A DNA stretch of 64,000 bases. Source: Streptomyces sp. NBC_00271. GTDB taxonomy: Bacteria; Actinomycetota; Actinomycetes; Streptomycetales; Streptomycetaceae. The DNA lies in contig NZ_CP108070.1 in the NCBI RefSeq assembly GCF_036178845.1, forward strand, positions 11,718,001 through 11,782,000, read 5' to 3'. Under the pieces are notes generated by a model. It saw only the letters and a program-made list of their open reading frames with translations, did no database searches and was not told the DNA's origin. The position numbers and the translations under genes were made by a program. Below are positions 8,591 to 17,564 of the stretch, piece by piece (the first letter of the stretch is position 1; each line of letters starts with the position of its first letter).

Positions 8591-9310
8591 TCAGACGCTG
8601 TTGCGGCCGATGCTCGCACCGCCGTCGACGCGCAGGATCTGGCCGGTGATGAAACCCGCCTTCTCGGAGAGCAGGAAGGCGATGGCGGCTGCGAGCTCGT
8701 CCGGGCGCCCGAACCTTCCCATGGGAACGGTCGCCAGGTAGCGGGCGGCTGAGGCCGACCCGGGCGGGTTGTTCTCCCGGAACAACTCGGTCTCGGTGGG
8801 GCCCGGGGCGACCGCGTTGACGGTGATCCCGTGTGCGGCAAGCTCTCCGGCCCAGCCTCGCGTCAAGAACTCCAGGGCGGCCTTGGCCGCACCGTAGGAC
8901 GTTCGATCGGGCAGCCCCAGGGTGACCAGGCTGGTGACGTTCACCACGCGGCCCCAGGACCGCTCCAGCATGCCGGGCAGGACGGCCTGGACGATCTGGA
9001 CCGCGGTGCGCACGTTCATGTCGAGAACCGCGTCGAGGTCGGACAGAGCGACCTCCCCGACGGGCGCGGGCCGCACCATCCCCACATTGTTGACCACGGC
9101 GTCGACCGGCCCCGCGCCCATCACTTCGCCCAGGACCTGATCGGTGGCCGCACGGTCGGCAAGGTCGGCTTCGTGGAACTCGCCGGGAAAGGACTGCGGT
9201 GCGCTGCGGGCGATGCCCACGAGGGTGTGGCCTTCTCCTGCCAGCTGCTCGGCGAGGGCGCGGCCGATGCCTTTGGACGCGCCCGTGACGAGTACTCGTC
9301 TGCGGATCAC
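8591..9310 (-). CDS. Short-chain dehydrogenase/reductase
   Basis: A 239-residue classical SDR oxidoreductase. The cofactor motif TGASKGIG is near residue 8, NNVG follows, the catalytic Ser is in VTSLVTLG, and YGAAK holds the catalytic Tyr and Lys. The C-terminal GQILRVDGG is typical. GTG at 9310 is chosen because AAGGAG stands seven bases upstream; the ATG at 9343 would add 11 residues without similarity. The substrate is unknown. Confidence 0.85.
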   Translation of the reverse strand: MIRRRVLVTGASKGIGRALAEQLAGEGHTLVGIARSAPQSFPGEFHEADLADRAATDQVLGEVMGAGPVDAVVNNVGMVRPAPVGEVALSDLDAVLDMNVRTAVQIVQAVLPGMLERSWGRVVNVTSLVTLGLPDRTSYGAAKAALEFLTRGWAGELAAHGITVNAVAPGPTETELFRENNPPGSASAARYLATVPMGRFGRPDELAAAIAFLLSEKAGFITGQILRVDGGASIGRNSV

Positions 9311-9374
9311 GGGTTCACTCCTTCGCTGCGCTGATCTGCGCATCGATCGTGTGTGGGGGGCGGGTGGGTTCGCC

Positions 9375-11852
9375 TCAGGCGGCCGATCGGAGGCCGGATG
9401 TGTGGGGGAGGTTCTGTTCGGCCCAGACGACCTTGCCGCCCGGTATCGGGCGGGAGCCCCACCTGCGGGACAGGTTGGTGACGAGGAAGAGGCCGCGGCC
9501 GTTCTCGTCCATGGTGCGTGCGCGACGCGGACGCGGGGTGCAGGGACCGGTGTCGGACACTTCGCAGGTCAGGACTTGGTGCCGGACGAGCCGTAGCTCG
9601 ATCTGTCCGGTGCCGTGGCGGATGGCGTTGGTGACGAGTTCGCTGACGATCAGTTTCGTGGCGTCCTGAAGACCTTGCAGGCCCCATTCCGTCAGCTGTC
9701 GTGCGGCCAGGGTGCGGGCGCTGCTGACGGCGGACCGGTCACCGGGCAGTGTCCAGGAGGCGACCCGGGCCGGGCCGAGGGAGCGGGTGCGGACGAGCAG
9801 GAGTGTGACGTCGTCGCACGGTGCCTGGTCCGGAAGGGACTGCGTTGCGATGTCGCAGAGGTCTTCAAGAGACCGGCCCGGTTGTGCGAGGACGCTGCCC
9901 AGCCGGCGCATTCCCTCTTCGATGTCGTGGTCGCGGGTCTCGATCAGGCCGTCGGTGTACAGGGCGAGGATGCTTCCCTCGGCCAGTTCCAGTTCCACGG
10001 ATTCGGGAGGGTCCCCCAGGCCGACACCCAGGGGGGCTCCGGGGGGAAGGCCGAGGTACGTGACCTGCCCCTGCGGGTCGATGATCGCGGGCGGGGGATG
10101 CCCGGCGCTCGCCATGGTGCACCGGCGGGTGGCCGGGTCGTAGACGGCGTACAGGCAGGTGGCGCCCACCACCGCGGGGGGCTGGTCCGGGGTGTCGGCG
10201 TCTTCCTCGCCCAGCCGTTGGACCGTGTCGTCGAGCTGGGCCAGCAGTTCGTCGGGAGGCAGCTCCATGGCGGCGAGGGTGTGGACGGCGGTGCGGAGCC
10301 TGCCCATGGTCGCGGCGGCGTGGAGGCCGTGTCCGATCACGTCGCCGACGACGAGCGCCACCCGTGCGCCGGACAGCGGGATCACGTCGAACCAGTCGCC
10401 GCCGACACCGTGGTCCAGGTCCGCGGGCAGGTAGCGCGACGCCGCCTCGACCGCTGTGCCGCCTGTCAACCGGCGGGGCAGCAGATGGCGTTGCAGCGTG
10501 AGGGCGGCGGTGTGTTTGCGGGCGTACTGACGGGCGTTGTGCAACGACTGCGCGGCGCGGCCGACGAGTTCTTCGGCCAGGAGGAGATCGACCTCATGGA
10601 ACGGCACGGGATCCTTCGTGCGGACGAACAGCGCCACGCCCAGCAGGGAGCGCCGTACACGGATGGGTACGATCATGATCGAGTGCGCGCCGTGCTCACG
10701 GACGCTGCGCGCCAGTTCCGGCATCTCGTCGATCCATGCGCCCGAGGCGGTGTCCAGGACCGGCTCCAGGAAGGACTTCCCGGCACGCAGGACGTCGGTG
10801 AAGGGTGAGACCGGCGGCACGAACACCGGCTCGCCGCACGCCCAGGGGGATTCCGGGACCCCCTGGTGGATCGAGGCCAGACCGGCACGCCGGAGACCGG
10901 GGAGATGCTTGCCCGTCGCGCCGATGCGGACCGGGGGCCCCTCCCCGAACGAGATCGACTGCTCCAGGTCCACGGCGACGTGGTCGGCGAGCAACGGCAC
11001 GGCCAGGTCGGCCAGTTCCTGGCTGGCCTGCGTCACATCCAGGGTGCTGCCCAGACGCGTACTGGCCTGGCTGAGGACGGCGAGGCGCTCACGCGTCCGC
11101 CGGCTCGCGGTGACGTCAGCGCCGATGATGCACACCCCCAGCGCTCGGCCGTCGGCGCCCTGGAGGCACTGGAACGAAACCGCGAACTGGTGCTCCGGGC
11201 CCTGACTCGTCGGCAGCCACGTCCGGTACTCGTGGATCTTGGTCGCACCGTTCTGGAGAACCTGCCGCATCACCGCCTCGATGGTTTCGGCATTGACACC
11301 GGGCAGTACCTCGGTGAATCGACGTCCGAGACGTCGGTCACGGGAAAGGCCGTCGTGGTTCTCGGCAACGTCGTTCACGTAGGTGGACCGCAGTTGCCGG
11401 TCGCGAATGCCGACACCGATCGGCGCGCGGGCGAGAAGCGGTCCCCGCACCGATCTGTCGATCGCGTCCCCGGACTGCGGGACGGCGTCGGTCACGGACG
11501 CGAGCCATCGCGCTGTCCCGTCCTGACCGTGCAGCATCGTGAGCCGTACGCTGGCGTCGAGTACGCGGCCGTCCCCGTGGCGCACTGCCGTCGCCCCTGA
11601 CCACCCGTTCTCGGCACGGCACCGCTCGACAAACGCTGATGTCGTCGTCGCTTCCTTGAAAGACGGCAGCACGAGTGCGGCGGACCGGCCCACGACGTCC
11701 CCGGCACAGAATCCGACGAGCCGCTCGGCGGTGTGTGTCCATGCGGCGACCATCCCCTGCTCGTCGAGCAGCGCGATGGCCGTGTCGGATATGTCGGACG
11801 CGTTCAACTGCTTACCGAGTGTCACTGCGTCGAGGCTGGTCGTAGTCGTCAA
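9375..11852 (-). CDS. PAS-PAS-GAF-SpoIIE phosphatase with HATPase domain
   Basis: An 825-residue multidomain signalling protein typical of Streptomyces partner-switching systems. In order: PAS (about 20-120), second PAS (about 135-255), GAF (about 265-430), SpoIIE/RsbU-type PP2C phosphatase (about 450-675, GGDWFDV and GHGLHAA), and an RsbW-like histidine-kinase ATPase (about 690-815, NAIRHG). It is predicted to sense a ligand or redox state and to dephosphorylate or phosphorylate an anti-sigma antagonist. No partner gene lies nearby. Translation probably starts with TTG at 11852 behind GAGGA. Confidence 0.88.
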   Translation of the reverse strand: MTTTTSLDAVTLGKQLNASDISDTAIALLDEQGMVAAWTHTAERLVGFCAGDVVGRSAALVLPSFKEATTTSAFVERCRAENGWSGATAVRHGDGRVLDASVRLTMLHGQDGTARWLASVTDAVPQSGDAIDRSVRGPLLARAPIGVGIRDRQLRSTYVNDVAENHDGLSRDRRLGRRFTEVLPGVNAETIEAVMRQVLQNGATKIHEYRTWLPTSQGPEHQFAVSFQCLQGADGRALGVCIIGADVTASRRTRERLAVLSQASTRLGSTLDVTQASQELADLAVPLLADHVAVDLEQSISFGEGPPVRIGATGKHLPGLRRAGLASIHQGVPESPWACGEPVFVPPVSPFTDVLRAGKSFLEPVLDTASGAWIDEMPELARSVREHGAHSIMIVPIRVRRSLLGVALFVRTKDPVPFHEVDLLLAEELVGRAAQSLHNARQYARKHTAALTLQRHLLPRRLTGGTAVEAASRYLPADLDHGVGGDWFDVIPLSGARVALVVGDVIGHGLHAAATMGRLRTAVHTLAAMELPPDELLAQLDDTVQRLGEEDADTPDQPPAVVGATCLYAVYDPATRRCTMASAGHPPPAIIDPQGQVTYLGLPPGAPLGVGLGDPPESVELELAEGSILALYTDGLIETRDHDIEEGMRRLGSVLAQPGRSLEDLCDIATQSLPDQAPCDDVTLLLVRTRSLGPARVASWTLPGDRSAVSSARTLAARQLTEWGLQGLQDATKLIVSELVTNAIRHGTGQIELRLVRHQVLTCEVSDTGPCTPRPRRARTMDENGRGLFLVTNLSRRWGSRPIPGGKVVWAEQNLPHTSGLRSAA

Positions 11853-12024
11853 GTGCTGTCCTCGGGAGTCTGGGAAAGCCGGCGGTGCGGGGCTCCAGCG
11901 ATGTGCCCCTTTTCTCCCCTAATGACCGGATAGTGGTTGGTTTTGTGACAGCGCTGCAGCCGTGACTGGTACAGCTCCCGTCATCCAGGTCGGCGCAGGG
12001 CTGCGGAGGGCGCCGGTCCTGGGC

Positions 12025-12678
12025 TCAGGCCGGCCGGCCCAGCGCTGTTGCCAGCGGTTCCAGCACGGCGGCGGTGCAGGGCGGCGGCAGATAGACGATG
12101 GCAAGCTCCGCACCGGCCTCGCCGAGCTCGGCGGCGCTGGCCGCCGTCGCGGCCGGATCGCCGCTGAACCGCACCTGGCTCGACAGCAGGATCTCCGCCG
12201 GGCCCCGGCGGACGTCGGCGCAGTACTGGTGGAGTACGTCGCGCGCGGATGAACCGCCCGACCGTGCCGCTGTCGAAGTTCCAGTGCTGTGCGAAGCGGG
12301 CGGCGGTGCGCAGGGTGCGCTTCTCGCCGCTGCCGCCGATGCACAGCGACGGGTACGGCCGCTGCACGGGCTTGGGGTTGCAGCGGGCGCCGGTCAGCTC
12401 GTAGGAGCTGCCTTTGAACGTCGTGCTCTCCCGGCTGAGCAGACCGGTGATGACCTCGCACGCCTCCTCGAACCGGTCGCTGCGCTCTTTCGGGGTGCCC
12501 AGCTCGATGCCGTAGGCACTGGACTCCTCCTGGTTCCAGCCGGTCCCGAGGCCGAGCTCCAGCCGGCCGCCGGACACGATGTCGAGCGTTGCCGCCATGT
12601 GTCGTTGGCGGCCCGCCACACCTGGAGCATGGCGTCCCAAGTCGTACTCTGCGGTGACGTCTTGAAAGCAAAACGCAT
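12025..12678 (-). pseudogene. Decayed LLM-class F420-dependent oxidoreductase
   Basis: Three reading frames together carry one LLM-class flavin/F420 oxidoreductase. The N-terminus MRFAFKTSPQSTTWDAMLQVWR is in one frame. MAATLDIVSGGRLELGLGTGWNQEE through SLCIGGSGEKRTLR is in a second. The C-terminus (LSSQVRFSGDP to ATALGRPA) is in a third. About 60 residues between the first two blocks are missing. With one internal deletion and at least two frame changes the gene cannot make an active enzyme. An intact relative lies at 17565-18443. Confidence 0.75.
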
Positions 12679-13019
12679 GCGGCCACGCTAGTGCGAGGCG
12701 CGTTCCTCCCCGGACCGGGGAGCGGTCCGGACCCCGGCTGTCGAGAGTGCTCATGCCGTCGGGCCGCCAGGACGTCCGGCACCCGTTCCCCGTTCCCCGG
12801 ACGTCGCAGGGCGCCGCGAAGCGCTCGCCGCGACGGCCGTGCCGGTCAAGGCCGAAGCGGTCCGGCTGGTTCGGGAGTTCTGGCGCCTGCTGTCAGTCGC
12901 CGATGCGATGATCCCCGCACACGACAGCGAAGGAGGCCCCTCTTGGGCAGCGGGGACATCGGGCCCCTCGGCGACGACGTCAGGGCAATCGGGCTCGTGT
13001 GCAGACCGGGGCCGCCGCA
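12679..13019. other. 341-base gap, nothing recognised
   Basis: No coding frame with convincing composition was found between the LLM pseudogene and the gene at 13020. No clear hairpin or repeat was seen. Confidence 0.4.
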
Positions 13020-13430
13020 ATGAGCTACAACCTGAGCCTCTACCGGTTCTTGGACGGTGAGCCGGCCGAGCCGGACATGGACGTGGTCCGGGCGGTCCTT
13101 TCGCCCTGCGACGCCGCGCCCGAGAAGGCGGCCGAGGGCGATACGGAGTTCTGGATCCGTGCCGCCGACGGCAGCGAGGCCGAGGTGTTCGTCTTTGGCG
13201 GCGGCATCGGCGTCGAACGCCCGCAGACCGGCGACGTGTGGAAGATCATCATCGAGCTGGCGGACCGGCTCGGCGCGGGGATCCTCATTCCCGACGGCAC
13301 GCTCTTGTGCCGTGAGGACATGCGGGGACACCTTCCCGAGGGCCTGGAGAGCGATGCTGTTTTCGTCCCGGAGATCACCCTCGAAGTCTTCGAGAGGGCC
13401 GCGGGGCCCTTCAGCCCTCCGCTGACCTGA
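13020..13430 (+). CDS. Hypothetical protein (136 aa)
   Basis: An acidic soluble protein starting MSYNLSLYRFLDGEPAEPD. It holds a predicted alpha/beta pattern (EFWIRAADGSEAEVFVFGGGIGVERPQTGDVWKIIIELADRLGAGIL). The composition and frame bias are those of a real gene. No family was recognised and no catalytic motif is evident. The ATG at 13020 fits the start of this pattern, although no strong ribosome site is visible. Confidence 0.6.
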   Translation: MSYNLSLYRFLDGEPAEPDMDVVRAVLSPCDAAPEKAAEGDTEFWIRAADGSEAEVFVFGGGIGVERPQTGDVWKIIIELADRLGAGILIPDGTLLCREDMRGHLPEGLESDAVFVPEITLEVFERAAGPFSPPLT

Positions 13431-13500
13431 TGTTCGGCCCCGCGCAGGGAACTTCACCCCCTCCGCCGCAGCCCCGACCCGGCAGCGGGGTACAGACCGG

Positions 13501-13659
13501 ATCGCCCCCGACTACAACTACTTCCTCTCCGACCAGGGCAGCGGGTGCGGGGGCGCGATCAGGATCACCGACATCTACGGAGAACCGCTGGTGCTCAACG
13601 GGATCGCCCTGCGGCCGGACGCCGTGCAGCCGACGCGCGTTCAGTTTGCCCAGCACTGA
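13501..13659 (+). pseudogene. C-terminal fragment of a secreted, expansin-like protein
   Basis: The 52 codons before the TGA at 13657-13659 (YNYFLSDQGSGCGG, IRITDIYGEPLVLNGIALRP, VQPTRVQFAQH) resemble the last beta-sandwich segment of bacterial expansin-like proteins. There is no start or upstream domain, so it is a fragment. The assignment rests on pattern memory only and could be wrong. Confidence 0.35.
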
Positions 13660-13726
13660 CCCCCGCCGACCGAGCGGTCGAGCCCGGCCCCGGCCCGCGC
13701 GCCGTGACGCGGCCCGGAACGTCCTG

Positions 13727-14311
13727 TCAGGCGTTCTTGAACTGCGCGGTGACGGCGGCCACGCGCTTGCCCTGGTAGACGGCGGCGGCACGGGCGGTGT
13801 CGTCGACGGGGACCGCTCCCTGGCCGTTGACGTGGCTGGTGCCGTAGGGGTTGCCGTCGGCGAACTTCACGGGGTCGGTGTACCCGGGCGTGACGATGAT
13901 GCCGCCGAAGTGGTGGACGGAGTTGTACAGGGCCAGCAGCGTGGACTCCTGCCCGCCGTGCGCGGTGGCGGTGGCGGTGAAGCCGCTGTAGATCTTGTCG
14001 GCCAGCTTGCCCTGGGCCCACAGGCCGCCGAGGGTGTCGATGAACTGCTTGAGCTGGCTGGCGATGTTGCCGAACCGGGTGGGGGAGCCGAAGATGACGG
14101 CGTCCGCCCACTCGATGTCGTCCGGGGTCGCCATGGGGATGTCCTCGGTGGCCACCATGTGCGCCGCCCAGGCCTCGTTGGTGGCGATGGCCTCCTTGGG
14201 GGCCAGTTCGGCGACGCGCAGAAGCCGTACCTCCGCGCCTTCCTTGCGGGCGCCCTCGGCCACCGACTCCGCCAGCTCGTGGACCGTCCCGGTGGAGGAG
14301 TAGTAGATCAC
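13727..14311 (-). CDS. wrbA: WrbA-type NAD(P)H:quinone oxidoreductase
   Basis: A flavodoxin-fold quinone reductase that transfers two electrons to quinones with FMN. The FMN phosphate loop YYSSTGTVHELA is at the N-terminus, GSPTRFGNIASQLKQF and FTATATAHGGQE are WrbA signatures, and length is typical at about 195 residues. The in-frame GTG at 14311 overlaps the upstream yceI stop as GTGA, which suggests coupling. The family usually starts two or three residues earlier, and an ATG at 14326-14328 lies two bases out of frame, so a small indel at the start is possible. Confidence 0.85.
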   Translation of the reverse strand: MIYYSSTGTVHELAESVAEGARKEGAEVRLLRVAELAPKEAIATNEAWAAHMVATEDIPMATPDDIEWADAVIFGSPTRFGNIASQLKQFIDTLGGLWAQGKLADKIYSGFTATATAHGGQESTLLALYNSVHHFGGIIVTPGYTDPVKFADGNPYGTSHVNGQGAVPVDDTARAAAVYQGKRVAAVTAQFKNA

Positions 14312-14938
14312 TGCGACTTGGGAGACATCAGAAGGTCCCTTTCTTCTTCTGCCGGCGCGACGGCGCGAGTCGCCGTGCTGAGGGCCGGGCGCGTGGTCGC
14401 GTTCGTGATGGGGCCGGCGGTGGGACTGGTGGTGGGGTGAGCGGTGGCGGTCAGGGAGAGCCGCAGCCGGCGCGCCGCCATCCCGCGGGCGGCTGTCAGG
14501 CCGTGGCGGTGCCGGTCGACGGTCGCCGAGGCCGAGAGCCGCAGCGATCCGTCCCTGACGGTCAGTGAGTCGATCGTCAGCCGGAGGGGAGCCCGGTGCC
14601 CACGGACCGTGAGCGATCCCTCCACCGTCCAGATGCCGTCGTCGCCGCGGACCGCCCCGCTCGACTCGAAGCGGATGGCCGGGTGCCGGTCCGCGTCCAG
14701 GAACGCGGGCGAGCGCACGTGATCGTCGGCGAGCCGCACCGGTGTGGAAACTGCCCGCCGCGACGACCGCGTGCACGGCCGACCCGGGCACCGGCTCGGC
14801 GACGGAGATGCTCGCCGACTCCAGCGTGAAAGTGCCGTTCACCCTGCCGAGGCCGAACAGGTGCCGGGTGGTGAAGGTGATGGACGATCGCGCCGGATCG
14901 ACCTGGTAGGTCCCGGCGGGCGGCAACTGGACACTCAT
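14308..14938 (-). pseudogene. yceI: YceI-family lipid-binding protein, frameshifted
   Basis: YceI proteins are lipocalin-like barrels that bind polyisoprenoids. The N-terminal part (GTYQVDPARSSITFTTRHL, GRVNGTFTLESASISVAEP) is in one frame from the ATG at 14938. The rest (RLADDHVRSPAFLDADRHP, IRFESSGAVRG, WTVEGSLTVRGHRAPL) is in another. The switch falls at about 14745-14750 and needs one extra base. An unusually long Thr/Ala-rich tail follows. Either the gene is decaying or the assembly has an indel. It would be the first gene of an operon with wrbA. Confidence 0.75.
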
Positions 14939-14993
14939 GCCCTTCTGGCCTCTCACTCGTCGTCGCACACGGCGATCCCCGGCAGATTGTTCC

Positions 14994-15005
14994 TTGCGTA
15001 AGCAA
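14994..15005. promoter_or_regulatory. Candidate MarR operator, yceI-proximal
   Basis: TTGCGTAAGCAA is a near-perfect dyad 56 bases upstream of yceI. Its half sites (TTGC, GCAA) match those of the stronger sites at 15024-15039, 17475-17489 and 18495-18510. Confidence 0.45.
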
Positions 15006-15023
15006 GCATCTCTAGGGTGGTGA

Positions 15024-15039
15024 TGCTTTGTCGAGCAAG
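15024..15039. promoter_or_regulatory. Candidate MarR operator between yceI and marR
   Basis: TGCTTTGTCGAGCAAG differs at only one base from the site upstream of the LLM oxidoreductase gene (18495-18510, TGCTTTGTCAAGCAAG). It is an inverted repeat of the TTGCTT/AAGCA type used by MarR-family dimers, within the divergent yceI-marR region. Confidence 0.6.
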
Positions 15040-15218
15040 TAAATTGAGGCTTGTCGGGCCAGTGCCCGCAGGCGTGCCATGGTCGACTGGATCCCGCGAC
15101 CGCCAGCCCGTTCGCCGCGCAGGCGCAGGCGCAGGCGCAGGTGCGGTCGGCCGTCGGCCGGCCCTGTCGGCGCCGCAGGCTGCGCGGGGCCCGGGATCCG
15201 ATCACCGCTTGAGCTTGC

Positions 15219-15236
15219 TTGCTTGAGCATGTAAGC
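15219..15236. promoter_or_regulatory. Candidate MarR operator at the marR start
   Basis: TTGCTTGAGCATGTAAGC carries the same TTGCTTGA half site with a longer spacer, directly upstream of the marR ATG at 15244. Its position suits autorepression. Confidence 0.5.
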
Positions 15237-15243
15237 TGCACGG

Positions 15244-15696
15244 ATGAGTGACGTTGATCCGCTGGCCGCCGAGGAAGAGCGATTCTGGCGTGCCCTGATG
15301 CGCGTCATCATCGCGCTCCCGCGCTCGCTGGACGACGATCTGCTGCGGGCCACGGGTCTGACGCTCACCGAGTACGTCGTCCTCATGAGTCTCTCCGAAG
15401 CGGAGAACCAGGAGCTGCGGATGACGGATCTCGCCGCGGCCAGCGCCCTGTCGGCAAGCCGGATCACCCGGATCGTGGACACGCTCCAGGCCCGGGGCCA
15501 GGTGACCAAGCGGCGCCACGAAGGCGACGGGCGGGGCAATGTGGCCTCTTTGACCCCCGAGGGGCTGAAGCGTCTTCAGGCCGCCTACCCCGTTCATCTG
15601 GCGAGTGCCCGTAAGCGGGTCGTCGACCAGCTCGACGGACGCTCCCTGCCCGCTCTGGTGAGGCAGTTCGAGGCCGTTGTGAAAAAGCTGGACTGA
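15244..15696 (+). CDS. MarR-family transcriptional regulator
   Basis: A 150-residue winged-helix regulator of the MarR family. The recognition region MTDLAAASALSASRITRIVDTLQARGQVTKRRHEGDGR is central (about residues 60-95) and helices at both ends provide dimerisation. It is divergent from yceI-wrbA. Related inverted repeats stand upstream of its own gene, yceI-wrbA, the GMC oxidoreductase and the LLM oxidoreductase. It therefore probably represses this redox cluster and releases it on binding a phenolic or quinone-like ligand. The ligand is inferred from the family only. Confidence 0.88.
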   Translation: MSDVDPLAAEEERFWRALMRVIIALPRSLDDDLLRATGLTLTEYVVLMSLSEAENQELRMTDLAAASALSASRITRIVDTLQARGQVTKRRHEGDGRGNVASLTPEGLKRLQAAYPVHLASARKRVVDQLDGRSLPALVRQFEAVVKKLD

Positions 15697-15699
15697 ACC

Positions 15700-15810
15700 A
15701 GGCCACGGACGGCCGTGTCCCGGTCCGGTCGGCCATCAGTCCGCGCTCGGCGAAGAGCCACCCGCCGTCCTGTTCGACAAATTTCGTCGCCGCCCGCGCG
15801 GTGGAGCCGA
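15700..15810 (-). pseudogene. Possible C-terminal remnant of a SnoaL-like protein
   Basis: On the minus strand the stretch ATKFVEQDGGWLFAERGL resembles the last strand pair of SnoaL/NTF2-like proteins. No N-terminus is present. It lies between marR and the end of the GMC gene and is a weak call. Confidence 0.3.
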
Positions 15811-15876
15811 CGCGGACCGCACCAGCGCCGGGCGGTCCGCGCCGCGCTCCCCGGCGCCGGGGGTTCCCCACGCCCC

Positions 15877-15921
15877 GTCAGGCCCGGTACACGCGACGTT
15901 CCGTCAGGCCCGGTACACGCG
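15877..15921. repeat. 24-base tandem duplication at the GMC gene 3' end
   Basis: CGTCAGGCCCGGTACACGCG occurs twice with a 24-base period. The inner copy is the stop and last codons (RRVYRA) of the GMC oxidoreductase gene and the outer copy lies just beyond the stop. It looks like a local slippage duplication without effect on the protein. Confidence 0.7.
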
Positions 15922-17434
15922 GCGGGCGATGTGCTCCGCGATCATGATGGTGGTCGCGTTGGTCACGGTGGACGGGACCTCCGGCATGATGGAGGCGTCC
16001 ACGACGCGCAGCCGCTCGACCCCCTTGACCGCGCCCGACTCGTCGACCACGGACCATTCGTCCTCGGGCCCTCCCATGGGCACGGTCGAGGTGGGGTGAC
16101 CGTAAGTGGAGATCCCGGCCTCGATCGTGTCCAGCAGTTCCTCGTCGCCCCGGACCGCGTCGCCGGGAACGAGTTCGCCGGCCAGTACCCGTGCGAACCG
16201 CGGCGTGCCCACGAGGCCGCGCACGAGCTTCACGCCCTCCAGCATGCGGCGGCGGTCCCTGGCGGTGGCGAGGTAGTTGTCGTCGATGACCGGAGCGGCG
16301 TAGGGGTCCCGGCCGGCCAGGCGGAGGGAGCCTCGTGACTCCGGCCGGGTGACGGCCGTCGCCAGGAGCAGGGCTCCGCCGGTCGGACTGAAGGAGCCGT
16401 CCAGCAGGTGCACGGCCACGATGCCGAGGTCCAGTTCGCCGGCCTGAGCCTCGGTCGAGGCGCACCACAGACCCGCCGAGAAGGCGTCCGTCATCGTCTG
16501 GTGCCCGGGCGCCAGGGCGAACAGCGAGTGGAAGAAGGGATGGTCCTGCAACCGCCGGCCGACCGGCAGGTCGGCGACCACACCGATGCCCAGTGCCCGC
16601 AGGTCCTTCGCCGGTCCGACGCCGGAGCGCAGCAGGATGGCCGGACTGCCGTAGCTGCCGGCGGCGAGTATCACCTCGGCGGCCCGGTACACGGTGCCGG
16701 AGGCACTCACCACGCCGCGCGCCGTGCCGTCCTTGATGAGTACGGTGTCGGCGGTGACCTCGCTCAGCACCCGGAGATTGGGGCGCTGGCGCACCGGTGG
16801 CGTCAGATAGGCCAGGGCGGTGTTCTGCCGCACCCCGCCGACGATGTTGACGGGATAGCCGCCGACGCCCTCCTGCTCGGCCCCGTTGAAGTCCTCGACA
16901 CGCCGGAACCCGCGGTCCGCCGAGCCGTCGACGAACGCCCGCAGAGGCGACGTGAGTTGCTCGTAGGACCACTGGCGGACGGGGAAGGGGCCCAGGCGCC
17001 CGTGGTAGGCGTCGTCGCCGGCCGGTGTGTTCTCCATGCGCCTGAACGTGGGGAGGACGTCCTCGTAGGACCAGCCCTTGATGCCGTAACGGTCCGCCCA
17101 GGCGGCGAAGTCCCCGGGACGCGCCCGGATGGCCACCCCCGCGTTGACGGCGGAACTGCCCCCCATGGTCCGGCCGCGCGGAGCGGGGATGCCCGGGGCC
17201 CGGTCGGTGCCCCGCGCGGTGTAGCCCCAGTCGTGGTCCGGATCGGCCAGCAGATGCGGGGTCCGCAGCCCGTGGGGGAACTGCCCCGCGGGGTAGTCCG
17301 GGCCTGCCTCGATCAGCAGGACCTCGCGCTGCGGGTCCTCGCTGAGCCGGGCAGCGAGCACGGCGCCCGCGGATCCGCCTCCGACGACGATGACATCGGC
17401 GTCCTTGCCCGGCCGGTCGTTGCTGTCACTTCAC
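15904..17434 (-). CDS. GMC-family FAD oxidoreductase, start region frameshifted
   Basis: A glucose-methanol-choline oxidoreductase of about 510 residues that oxidises alcohols with FAD. The FAD motif VIVVGGGSAGAVLAARL is at the N-terminus, GGSSAVNAG and the second GMC signature region are present, and the C-terminal HPTSTVPMG and N-rich motif hold the active-site residues. The body is intact. The FAD motif has no in-frame start codon. The only good start, GTG at 17434 behind GGAGGA, is one base out of frame. That implies a one-base insertion near 17428-17431 or an assembly error. GTG at 17361 would lose the FAD site. Confidence 0.75.
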
Positions 17435-17474
17435 GGACTTTCCTCCGAGGACTTGTCAGTGGATGCTCTTTGAA

Positions 17475-17489
17475 TGCTTCTTCAAGCAA
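17475..17489. promoter_or_regulatory. Candidate MarR operator upstream of the GMC gene
   Basis: TGCTTCTTCAAGCAA is an inverted repeat 41 bases upstream of the GMC start. It shares the TGCTT and AAGCAA half sites with the sites at 15024 and 18495. Confidence 0.55.
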
Positions 17490-17564
17490 ATTGATACTGC
17501 GGGGTTGGTCAGGTTCCTGCCACGTACTGAGGTCGGGGATGCGGTGCCTCAGAGGTGCGGTATC

